This document shows positions 54,783 through 62,732 of a stretch of DNA of 64,000 nt, in pieces; position 1 is the stretch's first letter, and the number at the start of each line of letters is the position of its first letter. Below the pieces are notes generated by a model that was not told where the DNA came from, ran no database searches, and worked only from the letters and a program-made list of their open reading frames with translations. A program made the translations under genes and the position numbers. Source of the DNA: JAICXG01 sp963801255 (lineage in GTDB: Bacteria > Verrucomicrobiota > Verrucomicrobiia > Chthoniobacterales > UBA10450). The DNA lies in NCBI GenBank assembly GCA_963801255.1, contig CAWDEC010000012.1:682001-746000 (forward strand). Reading direction: 5' to 3'.

Positions 54783-57317
54783 CTAATGGTCGGGACCGAA
54801 GTCGAGCGGAGCCGGCGGTTGGTTTTGCAGGAGCGGTTCGTTTCCCGCTTCGTCGATTGGTCGCACCGGTTGCGCGCGGCGTACTTCCACCTGGCCGTCG
54901 GGCGCGGGCACAACCGGGATGGCGCGTCTGATCGGCTTAGCCGGATCGAAGGGTTGATCGGCGGAGTTGTCCTGCACGGCCACCTTTGGCTTGTAGGTGG
55001 AACCGATGGCCGCGTAAGGATCGTCCTTCGCCACCAACGTCGGGCCATGCATCACCACTGCCGGAACAGCTTTCGGATCGATCGCGAGTGCAGCACGTGG
55101 CCATTGGCCTTCGTCATATTTCTTCACCAATTGCGTACGCACGGAATTACCATGGACATCGCAAGGATCGGTCGGCTTTTGCTCCTCCGTCGCAAGCTCG
55201 ACATAGGTGCTGCGTCGCCTAACGATATTTCCGCTCGCGCTCTTCACGTCCTCGTAACATTTATTAGTCGCAAGCAGGCCGGACTTGCCACAAATCTCAA
55301 CCCGATGAACGCTCGACGGGACGGGAAAATCCTCGGGTGGATATTTGCTCGTCGAAGCATTCATGATGTCGACCCAGACAGGAAGCGCGACGGTACTCCC
55401 GAATGCGCCACGATAGATTGTTTGTGGCTTATCGAAACCGGCCCAGACAACGCAGGTCAAATGCGAGTCATAGCCCGCAAAGAGAACATCGGTGAAGTCA
55501 TACGCCGTGCCGGTTTTGCCCGCGGCCGGAAATCTTTTCAGCCCGTATTTTTCGTAAGCCAGCTGACCGGTACCTTGTGTTAAGGCATCTGTCAGGCAGG
55601 ACGTAATCTCATAGGCAACACCAGGTTTGATGACCGATACATGTTCGTTGCGCCGCGGACTCTCCCAAACAACGTGGCCTGATTTGTCCTCAATTCGATC
55701 GAGGACATGCGGCGGCTCCGGGCGCCAACCTCCGTTAGGGAAAATGGTGTAGGCCAAGGCGAGCTCGGCCAATGTAGTCTCACTGCTCCCGAGAAAGGTT
55801 GCGGGATAGGGACGCAGTTTGCTCTCCACTCCAGCCTCATGGACAATCTTCAAAACGTTATCGAGTCCGGCATGGTTTCCGATCCGCACAGCGGAACCAT
55901 TCTTCGATTTGGCGAGGGCTTCGCGCGCGGTGATCGATCCTTCGTAACGATTGCCGGCATTTTCAGGTCCCCATTCGCCCAGAATGCCGGTCGTGCCGCC
56001 AATCATAACGGTGCGATTATCGAGCGCGGAATCTTCCACCAATGAGCCAGGATATAGCCCCTTTTGAAAAGCCGCTGCGTAAACAAATGGCAACATCGCC
56101 GTGCCCGGTGGGCGGCGGGCCTGCAAAGCGCGATCGAATTCGTTATGCTCAAAGTCTCGCCCGCCCACGAGCGCAAGGATGCCGCCGGTCTTGTTATCGA
56201 GCGCGATGACTGCGCCCTGCAAATACTCCGGTGCACGAAAGGCAGTGGATTTTTCGCCAGGCGAAGTCCGTCCCTTTAGGAGCGTGACGTATTGGGCATA
56301 GGTTTGGTGATCATAACCTGGAGCTTGTTCAGCAGCGTCGAGTTGCGCGCGGAGCGATTTTTCAGCCACGTCCTGCAAGCCGGCGTCGATGGTGGTGTGA
56401 ATCCGAAAGCCATCGCTCATCGCCCGATCCCAACCGACGGCGGCGATGACCTGTTGGCGAATATAATCGATGGCGTAGTTCTGGCCGCGAGCGTTTTGCC
56501 GATTGCCAACCACCAGGTCTTGCGCCTCGGCGCGGCGCATTTGCTCTTCATCAATCAAGCCAAGATCCTGCATGCGGCCGAGAACAAAATCGCGCGCCTC
56601 GCGTGAAGCGTTGCGATCGCTCCAGGGCGAAAGTTTGTTGGGGCTTTTCACCAAGCCGGCAAGGGTGGCGCATTCTGCGAGTGTCATGTCGTGCGCGGGT
56701 TTATCGAAGTACCCGCGCGCTGCCGCCTCGGCGCCGTAGAGGCCTCCTCCGAAATAGATTCGGTTGAGGTAAAGCTCCATGATTTTTTGCTTGGAGAAAT
56801 TCTCTTCAATGCGGCGGGCGACAAACATCTCGAGCAGCTTGCGGCGAAACGTTTTGCCTTTGAGCTCGAAACTATTGCGCGCCAGTTGTTGTGTGATGGT
56901 GCTCGCGCCCTGGCGCACATGCCCGGCCACGAGATTCTTGCCGGCTGCCCTAGCGATGCCTAACAAATCATAGCCGTGGTGCTGGTAGAACTTGTTGTCC
57001 TCGGCCGCGATAATGGCATTGATCAGATCTTGCGGAAGTCGATCGTAGGGAACGGTCTCGCGATTTTCGACGTAGATTTGACCAAAAATCTTGTCGTTGC
57101 GATCGAGAATAACGCTGGCCGATTCCATCTGTTCAAGATGAGAGAGATCGAGTGAAGCAGCCTGTTGTCGCAAGCTTGCCGCAAAGGGTAGAAAAGCGAG
57201 CAGAGCGCCACCGAGTAAAACGAGGACAAGAATCAGCGGAACGTAAATCCACGGGCGCGCATACAAGGCGCGTTTGTAGCGCGAGAATTCGGTCGGCGTG
57301 TAGTAATCGACAGGCAT
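54783..57317 (-). CDS. Class A penicillin-binding protein with altered transpeptidase SxxK
   Basis: 844 residues: one membrane helix (IYVPLILVLVLLGGALLAFL), a GT51 glycosyltransferase with intact AAEDNKFYQHHGYD, GASTITQQLARN and ELYLNRIYFGGGLYG, and a penicillin-binding domain. In that domain SxN (SKN) and KTGT are present, but the SxxK tetrad, expected in a GS--KPF context, reads Thr-Ala-Met-Leu (PPGTAMLPFVYA, residue about 406). Without Ser and Lys the transpeptidase is probably inactive, leaving a glycan polymerase. The long C-terminal tail is Pro-rich. The ATG at 57317 is preferred to a TTG 15 codons upstream. Confidence 0.9.
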   Translation of the reverse strand: MPVDYYTPTEFSRYKRALYARPWIYVPLILVLVLLGGALLAFLPFAASLRQQAASLDLSHLEQMESASVILDRNDKIFGQIYVENRETVPYDRLPQDLINAIIAAEDNKFYQHHGYDLLGIARAAGKNLVAGHVRQGASTITQQLARNSFELKGKTFRRKLLEMFVARRIEENFSKQKIMELYLNRIYFGGGLYGAEAAARGYFDKPAHDMTLAECATLAGLVKSPNKLSPWSDRNASREARDFVLGRMQDLGLIDEEQMRRAEAQDLVVGNRQNARGQNYAIDYIRQQVIAAVGWDRAMSDGFRIHTTIDAGLQDVAEKSLRAQLDAAEQAPGYDHQTYAQYVTLLKGRTSPGEKSTAFRAPEYLQGAVIALDNKTGGILALVGGRDFEHNEFDRALQARRPPGTAMLPFVYAAAFQKGLYPGSLVEDSALDNRTVMIGGTTGILGEWGPENAGNRYEGSITAREALAKSKNGSAVRIGNHAGLDNVLKIVHEAGVESKLRPYPATFLGSSETTLAELALAYTIFPNGGWRPEPPHVLDRIEDKSGHVVWESPRRNEHVSVIKPGVAYEITSCLTDALTQGTGQLAYEKYGLKRFPAAGKTGTAYDFTDVLFAGYDSHLTCVVWAGFDKPQTIYRGAFGSTVALPVWVDIMNASTSKYPPEDFPVPSSVHRVEICGKSGLLATNKCYEDVKSASGNIVRRRSTYVELATEEQKPTDPCDVHGNSVRTQLVKKYDEGQWPRAALAIDPKAVPAVVMHGPTLVAKDDPYAAIGSTYKPKVAVQDNSADQPFDPAKPIRRAIPVVPAPDGQVEVRRAQPVRPIDEAGNEPLLQNQPPAPLDFGPDH

Positions 57318-57460
57318 GCGGCGAGATGAGCGAAAAGCCCGGAAAATCGAGGTCGCGCGCAACTTAGCGGCAAACTTCGCGAAAAGCCAAGTGCTTGAAA
57401 GGTTGAAACATTACGCGGTTCGATGCTTGAGTGGTGCTGGTTTCCCCAGCCGCTAAAATA

Positions 57461-58615
57461 ATGGACGAGGAAAACGACAAGCTCATTCACGACATTCGCG
57501 AGGGCATTCGGCGGCAGGGACCGGTGCCGTTTGCCTGGTTCATGGAACAGGCGCTTTACCATCCGGCGCACGGTTATTACAGCTCCGGGCGCTGCGCGAT
57601 TGGCCGGGGCGGCGACTATTTCACCAGTGTCAGTGTCGGGCCGCTCTTCGGACGTTTGCTCGCCGGGCAGTTCGCGGAGATCTGGGAAACACTCGACCGG
57701 CCTAACGATTTTGTGATTGCCGAACAAGGTGCACATCACGGGGAATTCGCGAGCGACGTTCTGGAAGCGATGCGCGAACACCACACGGAATGTTTTGCCA
57801 AAATGCGCTATCGCATCGTCGAGCCGTTTCCCATTCTACGGCGCCGGCAGGAGGGTGTGCTGCGACAATTTCGAAATCAGGTGGAATGGGCCGAGTCGCT
57901 CGAAACGATGGCGCCGTTTTGCGGCGTGCATTTTTCCAATGAGCTGCTGGACGCAATGCCGGTCCACCTTTTGGTCGCGACCGGCGAAGGCGAGGAGCTC
58001 CAGTGGACGGAACGGCTGGTCGAGCGAACTTCCTGCGGATTCACCTTTGTTGACCGTCCAATCACCGACTCAAGGGTGGCAGCGCGCCTGACGAAAATCC
58101 CCTCCGCACCCGTGCCGGGTTACGAGACGGAAATCAATCTGGCGGCGCTCGACTGGATTCAAACTCTCGCCGACAAACTCGAGAAGGGCGTAGTCCTGAT
58201 TGCTGACTACGGATTGTTGCGGGAGGAGTTTTACGCGCCCAGTCGGCATACCGGCACATTGCAATGCTATTCCGAGCATCGCGTTTTGCCTTCGCTCTTG
58301 GAGCGGGTCGGCCAGAGCGACCTGACGACACATGTAGAATGGACAAGCCTGGCGGAGCGGGCGGAGGAATGCGGCCTAACGATTGCGGGCTTCACCGATC
58401 AGCATCATTTTCTTACTGGCCTGCTCACCAGTCATCCGGACCTGACCTCCGCCGGTGCGGAAAAGAGCCGGAAACTGCAAACTCTTATTCACCCTGAATT
58501 TCTCGGAACAAGATTTCAATTTCTTGGCCTAACGAAAGGTCTGCCCGCCGATATTTCGTTAGGCGGCTTCCGTTTCGCGCGCCACCCAAGGAAGTCGTTA
58601 GGCCTGGAAAATTAG
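57461..58615 (+). CDS. MidA-family SAM-dependent methyltransferase
   Basis: 384 residues related to NDUFAF7/MidA: GPVPFAWFMEQALYHPAHGYY, GRGGDYFTSVSVGPLFGRLL, the SAM-binding VIAEQGAHHGEFASDVL, HFSNELLDAMPVHLL and VLIADYGLLREEFY. The mitochondrial homologue dimethylates an arginine in complex I; the bacterial substrate is not established. The ATG at 57461 is preferred. The last 90 bases hold three copies of the dispersed 9-mer, giving Leu-Thr-Lys and two Ser-Leu-Gly. Confidence 0.88.
   Translation: MDEENDKLIHDIREGIRRQGPVPFAWFMEQALYHPAHGYYSSGRCAIGRGGDYFTSVSVGPLFGRLLAGQFAEIWETLDRPNDFVIAEQGAHHGEFASDVLEAMREHHTECFAKMRYRIVEPFPILRRRQEGVLRQFRNQVEWAESLETMAPFCGVHFSNELLDAMPVHLLVATGEGEELQWTERLVERTSCGFTFVDRPITDSRVAARLTKIPSAPVPGYETEINLAALDWIQTLADKLEKGVVLIADYGLLREEFYAPSRHTGTLQCYSEHRVLPSLLERVGQSDLTTHVEWTSLAERAEECGLTIAGFTDQHHFLTGLLTSHPDLTSAGAEKSRKLQTLIHPEFLGTRFQFLGLTKGLPADISLGGFRFARHPRKSLGLEN
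58527..58603. repeat. Cluster of three 9-mer copies, two as a perfect inverted pair
   Basis: GCCTAACGAAA (58527-58537) and TTTCGTTAGGC (58554-58564) form a perfect 11-bp stem with a 16-base loop, and a third copy lies at 58595-58603. All are inside the end of the methyltransferase gene, in different frames from one another. It may influence the 3' end of the mRNA or simply reflect the local density of the motif. Confidence 0.75.
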
Positions 58616-58887
58616 AGCAAGGGCGAGCTCTCGCTCTCGACGTGCTTTAATTTTCCGCCAGCCTTTCTGATTACCCCAAGGAGCGATTCCAGATTTGTGC
58701 GCGCCGGATCGTAGCGGATGGAAACCTTGCTCGGTGCAATATCCCAGGACTCGAAGGTTTGGGGACCGATTTTCTCGAAGCTGTCGCGCAGATCTTTTTC
58801 CTGTTCAGGATTCAGCGCTTCCTCGAGCTCGATCTCGGCTATGACGTATTCCTCCGCCCCCGAAGCCGAACCTATTTCGTCGGCCAT
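58612..58887 (-). CDS. Small HMA-fold-like protein without metal motif
   Basis: 91 residues from the ATG at 58887. The C-terminal half (VSIRYDPARTNLESLLGVIR, KAGGKLKHVES) resembles a ferredoxin-like heavy-metal-associated domain, but the CxxC metal motif is absent, so metal binding is unlikely. The N-terminal half is acidic. Function is unknown. Its end overlaps the convergent methyltransferase gene by four bases, and it begins 19 bases after the POT transporter stop. Confidence 0.5.
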   Translation of the reverse strand: MADEIGSASGAEEYVIAEIELEEALNPEQEKDLRDSFEKIGPQTFESWDIAPSKVSIRYDPARTNLESLLGVIRKAGGKLKHVESESSPLL

Positions 58888-58906
58888 AATCACCAACCGC
58901 GTTACG

Positions 58907-60334
58907 CTAAGTCGGCGCGCCCCCGGCAATGATTGGTTCGGTCGCGATTTCGTCTTCGGTCAATTGCGACTGAAGATAGGTGCTTCCTTTGTAGAAGCAG
59001 GCGAGCACGACAAAGATCGCAGCCGCAATGAACATCACGACAGTAAAGAAACTAAAGTACTGGTAATCGGTCAGCTTTTTCGTGCCGTCGACGTTCAAGT
59101 CCCAACCGTTGACTTTCCCGACGAAAGCCTCGCCGGTAGCGATGAACAGCAACCAGAGCGCCATGACGGAGCTCTTCATTGAGTTGGGCGCCTGCGTGTA
59201 GGAAAATTCCAGGCCGGTGATGGAGACCATCGCCTCGCCGAGCGTGAGAATGCCGTAAGCGAGCAATTGCCAGTTGATACTCGGCCTCAAGCCTTGGTCG
59301 ATCTTGCCCTGGATCCAAACGATCACGACGAAGCTGAAGGCGGTGAGAAATAAGCCGATCCCAATCTTGCGCAACGAGGTAAGCGGGAAGACACGATTGA
59401 TCGCTGGATAAATGACGTAGTTCACCAGCGGAATGAAGAGCAGGATGAAAATCGGATTCGCGGTCTGCACCTGTGCTGCGATCAGGTTCATCCCCATCCA
59501 ATGCAGATTCATCTTCTCCGCTTGCAGCGTCCACTCGACACCGTTGCTCATTCCCCAGAGCGCCCAGAAAAAGAGAATGAAAAAATAAACCATCGCGATC
59601 CGTCCGAGAATGGCGAGGCCTTCACGCGTGCAAAAAGCTTCACGCAAATAACCCAGACCACTCGGCGGCACGTGCACCATTTTCTTGCGACCCGCCCAGA
59701 AGAAAATCGTCGCGATGACCATCGAGATTCCGGGGATGCCAAAGGCCCAGCGAGGTCCCAGCGTTCCATTGGCCAGCAACAACGGGCAGAGAATGGAAGA
59801 GATGAACGAGCCAGCGTTGATCGAAAAGTAAAACCAGCCAAACATTTTCGAGAGAAGGTGCTTGTTCGATTCGCCAAACTGATCGCCAACATTGGCCGAG
59901 ACGCAGGGCTTGATCCCGCCCGAGCCGATGCAAATGAGCCCCAGACCAATTGCCAGCATGGTGCGTTGACCTATACCGATACCCCACGACGTATCCATCA
60001 GGGCGAGGGTGAGACTGCCGAGGCAATAAACGATGGAAAGCGAGAGGATTGTTCGATACTTCCCAAGCCAGCCGTCGGCCAGAATCGCGCCGAAGATCGG
60101 AAGATAATAGACGCCTGCGGTGAAGTAGTGGGTGTATTCGTAAGCCTCGTTAGGCCGCATCGGCGCCAGCGCGCCGGACTGATTCAGAATGTAATGCGCC
60201 ATGAAGACGGTCAGGATCGACTTCATGCCGTAGAAGTTGAAGCGCTCGGCCGCTTCGTTGCCGATGATGTAGGGCACACCCGGCGGGAGTGTGCTGATGT
60301 TCGGCGGCGATGTGAGATACTGAGATCTAGCCAT
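58907..60334 (-). CDS. POT/PTR2-family peptide transporter
   Basis: 475 residues, about 12 to 14 membrane segments, with the POT signature NEAAERFNFYGMKSILTVFM (ExxERF for proton coupling) and the second signature GSGGIKPCVSANVGDQF. It imports di- and tripeptides with protons. The family's conserved residues are present. A 9-mer copy overlaps the loop after the first segments. Confidence 0.92.
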   Translation of the reverse strand: MARSQYLTSPPNISTLPPGVPYIIGNEAAERFNFYGMKSILTVFMAHYILNQSGALAPMRPNEAYEYTHYFTAGVYYLPIFGAILADGWLGKYRTILSLSIVYCLGSLTLALMDTSWGIGIGQRTMLAIGLGLICIGSGGIKPCVSANVGDQFGESNKHLLSKMFGWFYFSINAGSFISSILCPLLLANGTLGPRWAFGIPGISMVIATIFFWAGRKKMVHVPPSGLGYLREAFCTREGLAILGRIAMVYFFILFFWALWGMSNGVEWTLQAEKMNLHWMGMNLIAAQVQTANPIFILLFIPLVNYVIYPAINRVFPLTSLRKIGIGLFLTAFSFVVIVWIQGKIDQGLRPSINWQLLAYGILTLGEAMVSITGLEFSYTQAPNSMKSSVMALWLLFIATGEAFVGKVNGWDLNVDGTKKLTDYQYFSFFTVVMFIAAAIFVVLACFYKGSTYLQSQLTEDEIATEPIIAGGAPT

Positions 60335-60364
60335 GGCGCGGCTTCTTGTTAGGCGAGCAATTCG

Positions 60365-60580
60365 TTAGGGCGTCGGTGATGGGAAAAAATTGACCGGCGT
60401 AGTCTCACTCGACGCCGGCGTCGGGTGGGCCTCCGCTGCTTCGGATTGCCCGGCGTCGAGTGGATGGAGATGCTCCTTTTGCAACTCGGGCAGTTCCCCG
60501 ACTTGATGTCGTTCGCAGGAATTGAAGAAAATAAGACAGCCGGCGAGCGCCGCGAGCGTGAAGGAGCAGGACCGAAACAT
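60365..60580 (-). CDS. Small putative lipoprotein
   Basis: 71 residues: a signal peptide with two possible lipobox cysteines (LAGC near residue 15 and FNSC near residue 22), then a Pro/Glu/Thr-rich, probably disordered stretch. No domain is recognised. The TAA stop lies in a 9-mer copy, and a TTGTTAGGC variant follows 7 bases later. It is upstream of the POT gene on the same strand by 30 bases. The 180 bases above it hold no gene. Confidence 0.55.
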   Translation of the reverse strand: MFRSCSFTLAALAGCLIFFNSCERHQVGELPELQKEHLHPLDAGQSEAAEAHPTPASSETTPVNFFPSPTP

Positions 60581-60760
60581 GCGCGGGCAAGAGTAAGGGG
60601 CGAGTTACGCACGGCGCAACAAAAAGTTCGGCGCGAGTTTCGGTGAGTTACCGGCAGCCAAAAAAGAGTCGCTCGCCGCCAGTCTCAAGACTGCCCGGCA
60701 CCACGGGGTAATTTCCTTCTGCGCTGCAGACGCCGGCCGACTCCTCGGTCCAACAAATGC

Positions 60761-61267
60761 CTAACGAAGATCGCGCGGCCGAAAAACCTTTACTCCCAGC
60801 AGCCCGAAAAGGGTCCCAAAGATTCCGCAGAAGATCGCGCTCCCCACCAACTGGATAAGGAAGAGGTACCATTGAAAGGGTTTTGCCGCTTGTTGCGCCA
60901 TGCCATCGCGCGCTGCGTCGAGCGCGACTGGGCTGAGAAACGAACCAAGAATCGCCAGGAGTAACTGCGCATTTTGTCGCTGCCAGAGTTGATAATCGAA
61001 AAAGAGCCAGATCAAATCTCCGATTACGATCGCCACCAGGACGCCGAATAACGTACTGAAAAATCCGAGTTTCGCCCCATCCTTGAATTGCAGTCTCTGA
61101 CCGCGAAGTGAGACCGCATGCCAGACCGCCACGAGAGCGCCGATAATGTACGCCGGCAAAATGAAAACGTTTACGTACGGCAACAGACAAACAATCGCGG
61201 TCGTCGCCGCGCCGATATAGAGCGATGTTTCTGTGTCGGGTTTCGCCCACAGCTCATTCCCCTCCAT
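60761..61267 (-). CDS. Four-helix membrane protein, unknown
   Basis: 168 residues with about four hydrophobic segments (IGAATTAIVCLLPYVNVFIL, ALVAVWHAVSL, LGFFSTLFGVLVAIVIGDLI, FLIQLVGSAIFCGIFGTLFG). It has a DUF4199-like look but no diagnostic motif. A longer overlapping frame in another phase is a shadow. Divergent from the cNMP-binding gene across 159 bases. Confidence 0.55.
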   Translation of the reverse strand: MEGNELWAKPDTETSLYIGAATTAIVCLLPYVNVFILPAYIIGALVAVWHAVSLRGQRLQFKDGAKLGFFSTLFGVLVAIVIGDLIWLFFDYQLWQRQNAQLLLAILGSFLSPVALDAARDGMAQQAAKPFQWYLFLIQLVGSAIFCGIFGTLFGLLGVKVFRPRDLR

Positions 61268-61426
61268 GGCTTTTTTAGAACAAAAAGAACCGACGAGGGC
61301 GAGAAAAAGTTGCGCCCAAACGCCTGCGCCTAAGCGATCGTGATTTTGTCGGCTTCCCGCGGGATTTCATGTAATTAGTTCTCCGGCAATGGGACAAGCT
61401 CTGGTGATCTCCGAAACTTTCTTCCA

Positions 61427-62260
61427 ATGAAGCTGGAAGCGCTCCGATCTGTTCCACTCTTTCGTGCCCTCGACGAAGAGGCAGCCGTGGAACTGTGTCA
61501 ATTGCTCACCACGAATGAAGTCACCGCCGGCACTTGTCTCTTCCGGCGGGGTGATGCCGGCGAGTCCATGTACCTTATCGAACGCGGCTCAATTAAGATC
61601 AGCGTGAAGGATGCCGACGGCCACGACACGACTCTGGCCGAGTTGGGGAAAGGGGAATTCTTCGGTGAAATGTCTTTACTCGATGGGCACGTGCGCTCGG
61701 CGGATGCGACTGCGAGCGCGGATTCCCTGCTCGCCGTCTTGCCGCGGGCCGAGTTCCGCGCGTTTCTGCGCAAGAATCCCGATGTTGCCCTTGGAATTCT
61801 CACCGCGTTGACCCATCGTCTGCGGCGCACCGACGACCTGCTACGGCATCGGGTGTCGCGTAATGTAAACGAAGAAGAAGCCGCGCACCTAACGATGGCC
61901 GATCGCGCCGCCGACGTGCTCGCCGAATTCGGCGGAAGTTGGAAATTTATTGGCGCATCGATCTCCTTCACGATTTTCTGGATCGCGCTCAACACCTGGT
62001 TCCTCTTACACCCCTTTGATGAATATCCCTACGTCCTCCTCAATCTCGTTCTCGGTATGATTGCTGGTTTGCAGGCGCCCATTATCATGATGTCGCAAAA
62101 TCGTCAGGGCCAGAAAGACCGGCTGCGGGCCGACCTCGACTATCGGGTAAATCTGAAAAACGAATTGTTGCTCTCGGAGGTTTTGCGTCGATTAGAGGCG
62201 CTCGAAATTCATCGTTACTCACGACTGGAGGACGACATCGAAATCCGGCGCCCAGACTAG
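61427..62260 (+). CDS. Cyclic-nucleotide-binding plus DUF1003 membrane protein
   Basis: 277 residues: an N-terminal cNMP-binding domain (FRRGDAGESMYLIERGSIKI, KGEFFGEMSLLDGHVRSADA, the latter the phosphate cassette) and a C-terminal DUF1003 domain with two membrane helices (SFTIFWIALNTWFLLHPFDE, YVLLNLVLGMIAGLQAPIIM) and the MMSQNRQGQKDR signature. It is probably a membrane protein responding to cAMP, which a cyclase at 2006 in this window could provide; that link is inference. Confidence 0.9.
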   Translation: MKLEALRSVPLFRALDEEAAVELCQLLTTNEVTAGTCLFRRGDAGESMYLIERGSIKISVKDADGHDTTLAELGKGEFFGEMSLLDGHVRSADATASADSLLAVLPRAEFRAFLRKNPDVALGILTALTHRLRRTDDLLRHRVSRNVNEEEAAHLTMADRAADVLAEFGGSWKFIGASISFTIFWIALNTWFLLHPFDEYPYVLLNLVLGMIAGLQAPIIMMSQNRQGQKDRLRADLDYRVNLKNELLLSEVLRRLEALEIHRYSRLEDDIEIRRPD

Positions 62261-62268
62261 GCCGAAAC

Positions 62269-62360
62269 TGGCGGAAGGGGTGGGATTCGAACCCACGGTG
62301 AGTTTAACCCCACGCTCGATTTCGAGTCGAGTGCCTTAAACCGGACTCAGCCACCCTTCC
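62269..62360 (-). tRNA. tRNA-Ser (anticodon CGA)
   Basis: The minus strand folds as a serine tRNA: acceptor GGAAGGG pairs with CCCTTCC, the anticodon stem CTCGA / TCGAG holds the loop CTCGAAA with anticodon CGA (reading UCG), a long variable arm follows (GTGGGG-TTAAA-CTCAC), and the T-arm has GGTTCGAATCC. A CCA end is encoded (62269-62271). The cloverleaf was assembled by eye. Confidence 0.93.
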
Positions 62361-62732
62361 CCGGGAGCGCTATTATGAGATCCCTTGTTCGATTTGCAAT
62401 CGCGAAACAGACCAGGCGCGAGGCACTTTTCGTCACGCGGTGTCGTTGTTCATGCCTCGAAGGGCCGAGCGCCAGCCCGGAAAACTGGCATCAGGCAACC
62501 CTGTTTGTCGGAGATTAAATCAGCCGTTTCATTCAAGGCTGGGTCGCCTTTTCGAGGGCCAAAAAAATGTTACAATAAAGTGCTTGATCAGCCGCGGACT
62601 CTGGCCGCATATGGTGGTCGCGCTGATCGCAGCCCCAATATCCTGTTGTTAGGTGTTGTTCGCAGGATATTCACGAGCTGCCTCAGAGGAGTAATTCACT
62701 TTATTCACAACAACCCGAACCGCCTTCGACCA
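62361..62732. other. Leader region upstream of nrdJ
   Basis: This 372-base gap has no recognised gene. It holds an imperfect 9-mer variant (TTGTTAGGT at 62646-62654), an inverted repeat AATATCCTG (62637-62645) / CAGGATATT (62663-62671) and another GATCAGC / GCTGATC pair near 62585-62628. An AGAGGAG stretch is too far from the nrdJ ATG to be its ribosome binding site. No NrdR box or cobalamin riboswitch could be recognised. Confidence 0.4.

Larger units (their letters stand above)
174..61895. repeat. Dispersed 9-mer TCGTTAGGC, about 68 core copies
   Basis: The 8-base core TCGTTAGG (or its complement CCTAACGA) was counted by eye about 68 times between these limits, 35 in one orientation and 33 in the other; about 54 copies have the ninth base C. 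Two would be expected by chance for an 8-mer in 64 kb counting both strands. Copies lie inside genes in all frames (read as Ser-Leu-Gly, Val-Arg, Leu-Thr, Pro-Asn or a stop) and in gaps. Flanking bases show no clear consensus, so the unit is 9 bp. Variants TCGTCAGG and TTGTTAGGC also recur. The longest stretch without a copy is 38.93-44.25 kb. It resembles DNA uptake sequences in density, but its function is unknown. Confidence 0.9.

Noticed and set aside
60648..61250. 200-codon minus-strand frame overlapping the four-helix membrane protein
   Set aside because: Composition is typical of an out-of-frame shadow, while the 60761-61267 frame has clean membrane segments.
174..61895. The 9-mer as a Chi- or KOPS-type oriented motif
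   Set aside because: The two orientations are nearly equal (35 and 33) with no strand switch along the window, whereas those motifs are skewed. A whole-genome test is still needed.
62440..62652. 70-codon ORF between the tRNA and nrdJ
   Set aside because: No ribosome binding site, no recognisable sequence, and it overlaps the inverted repeats of the leader.
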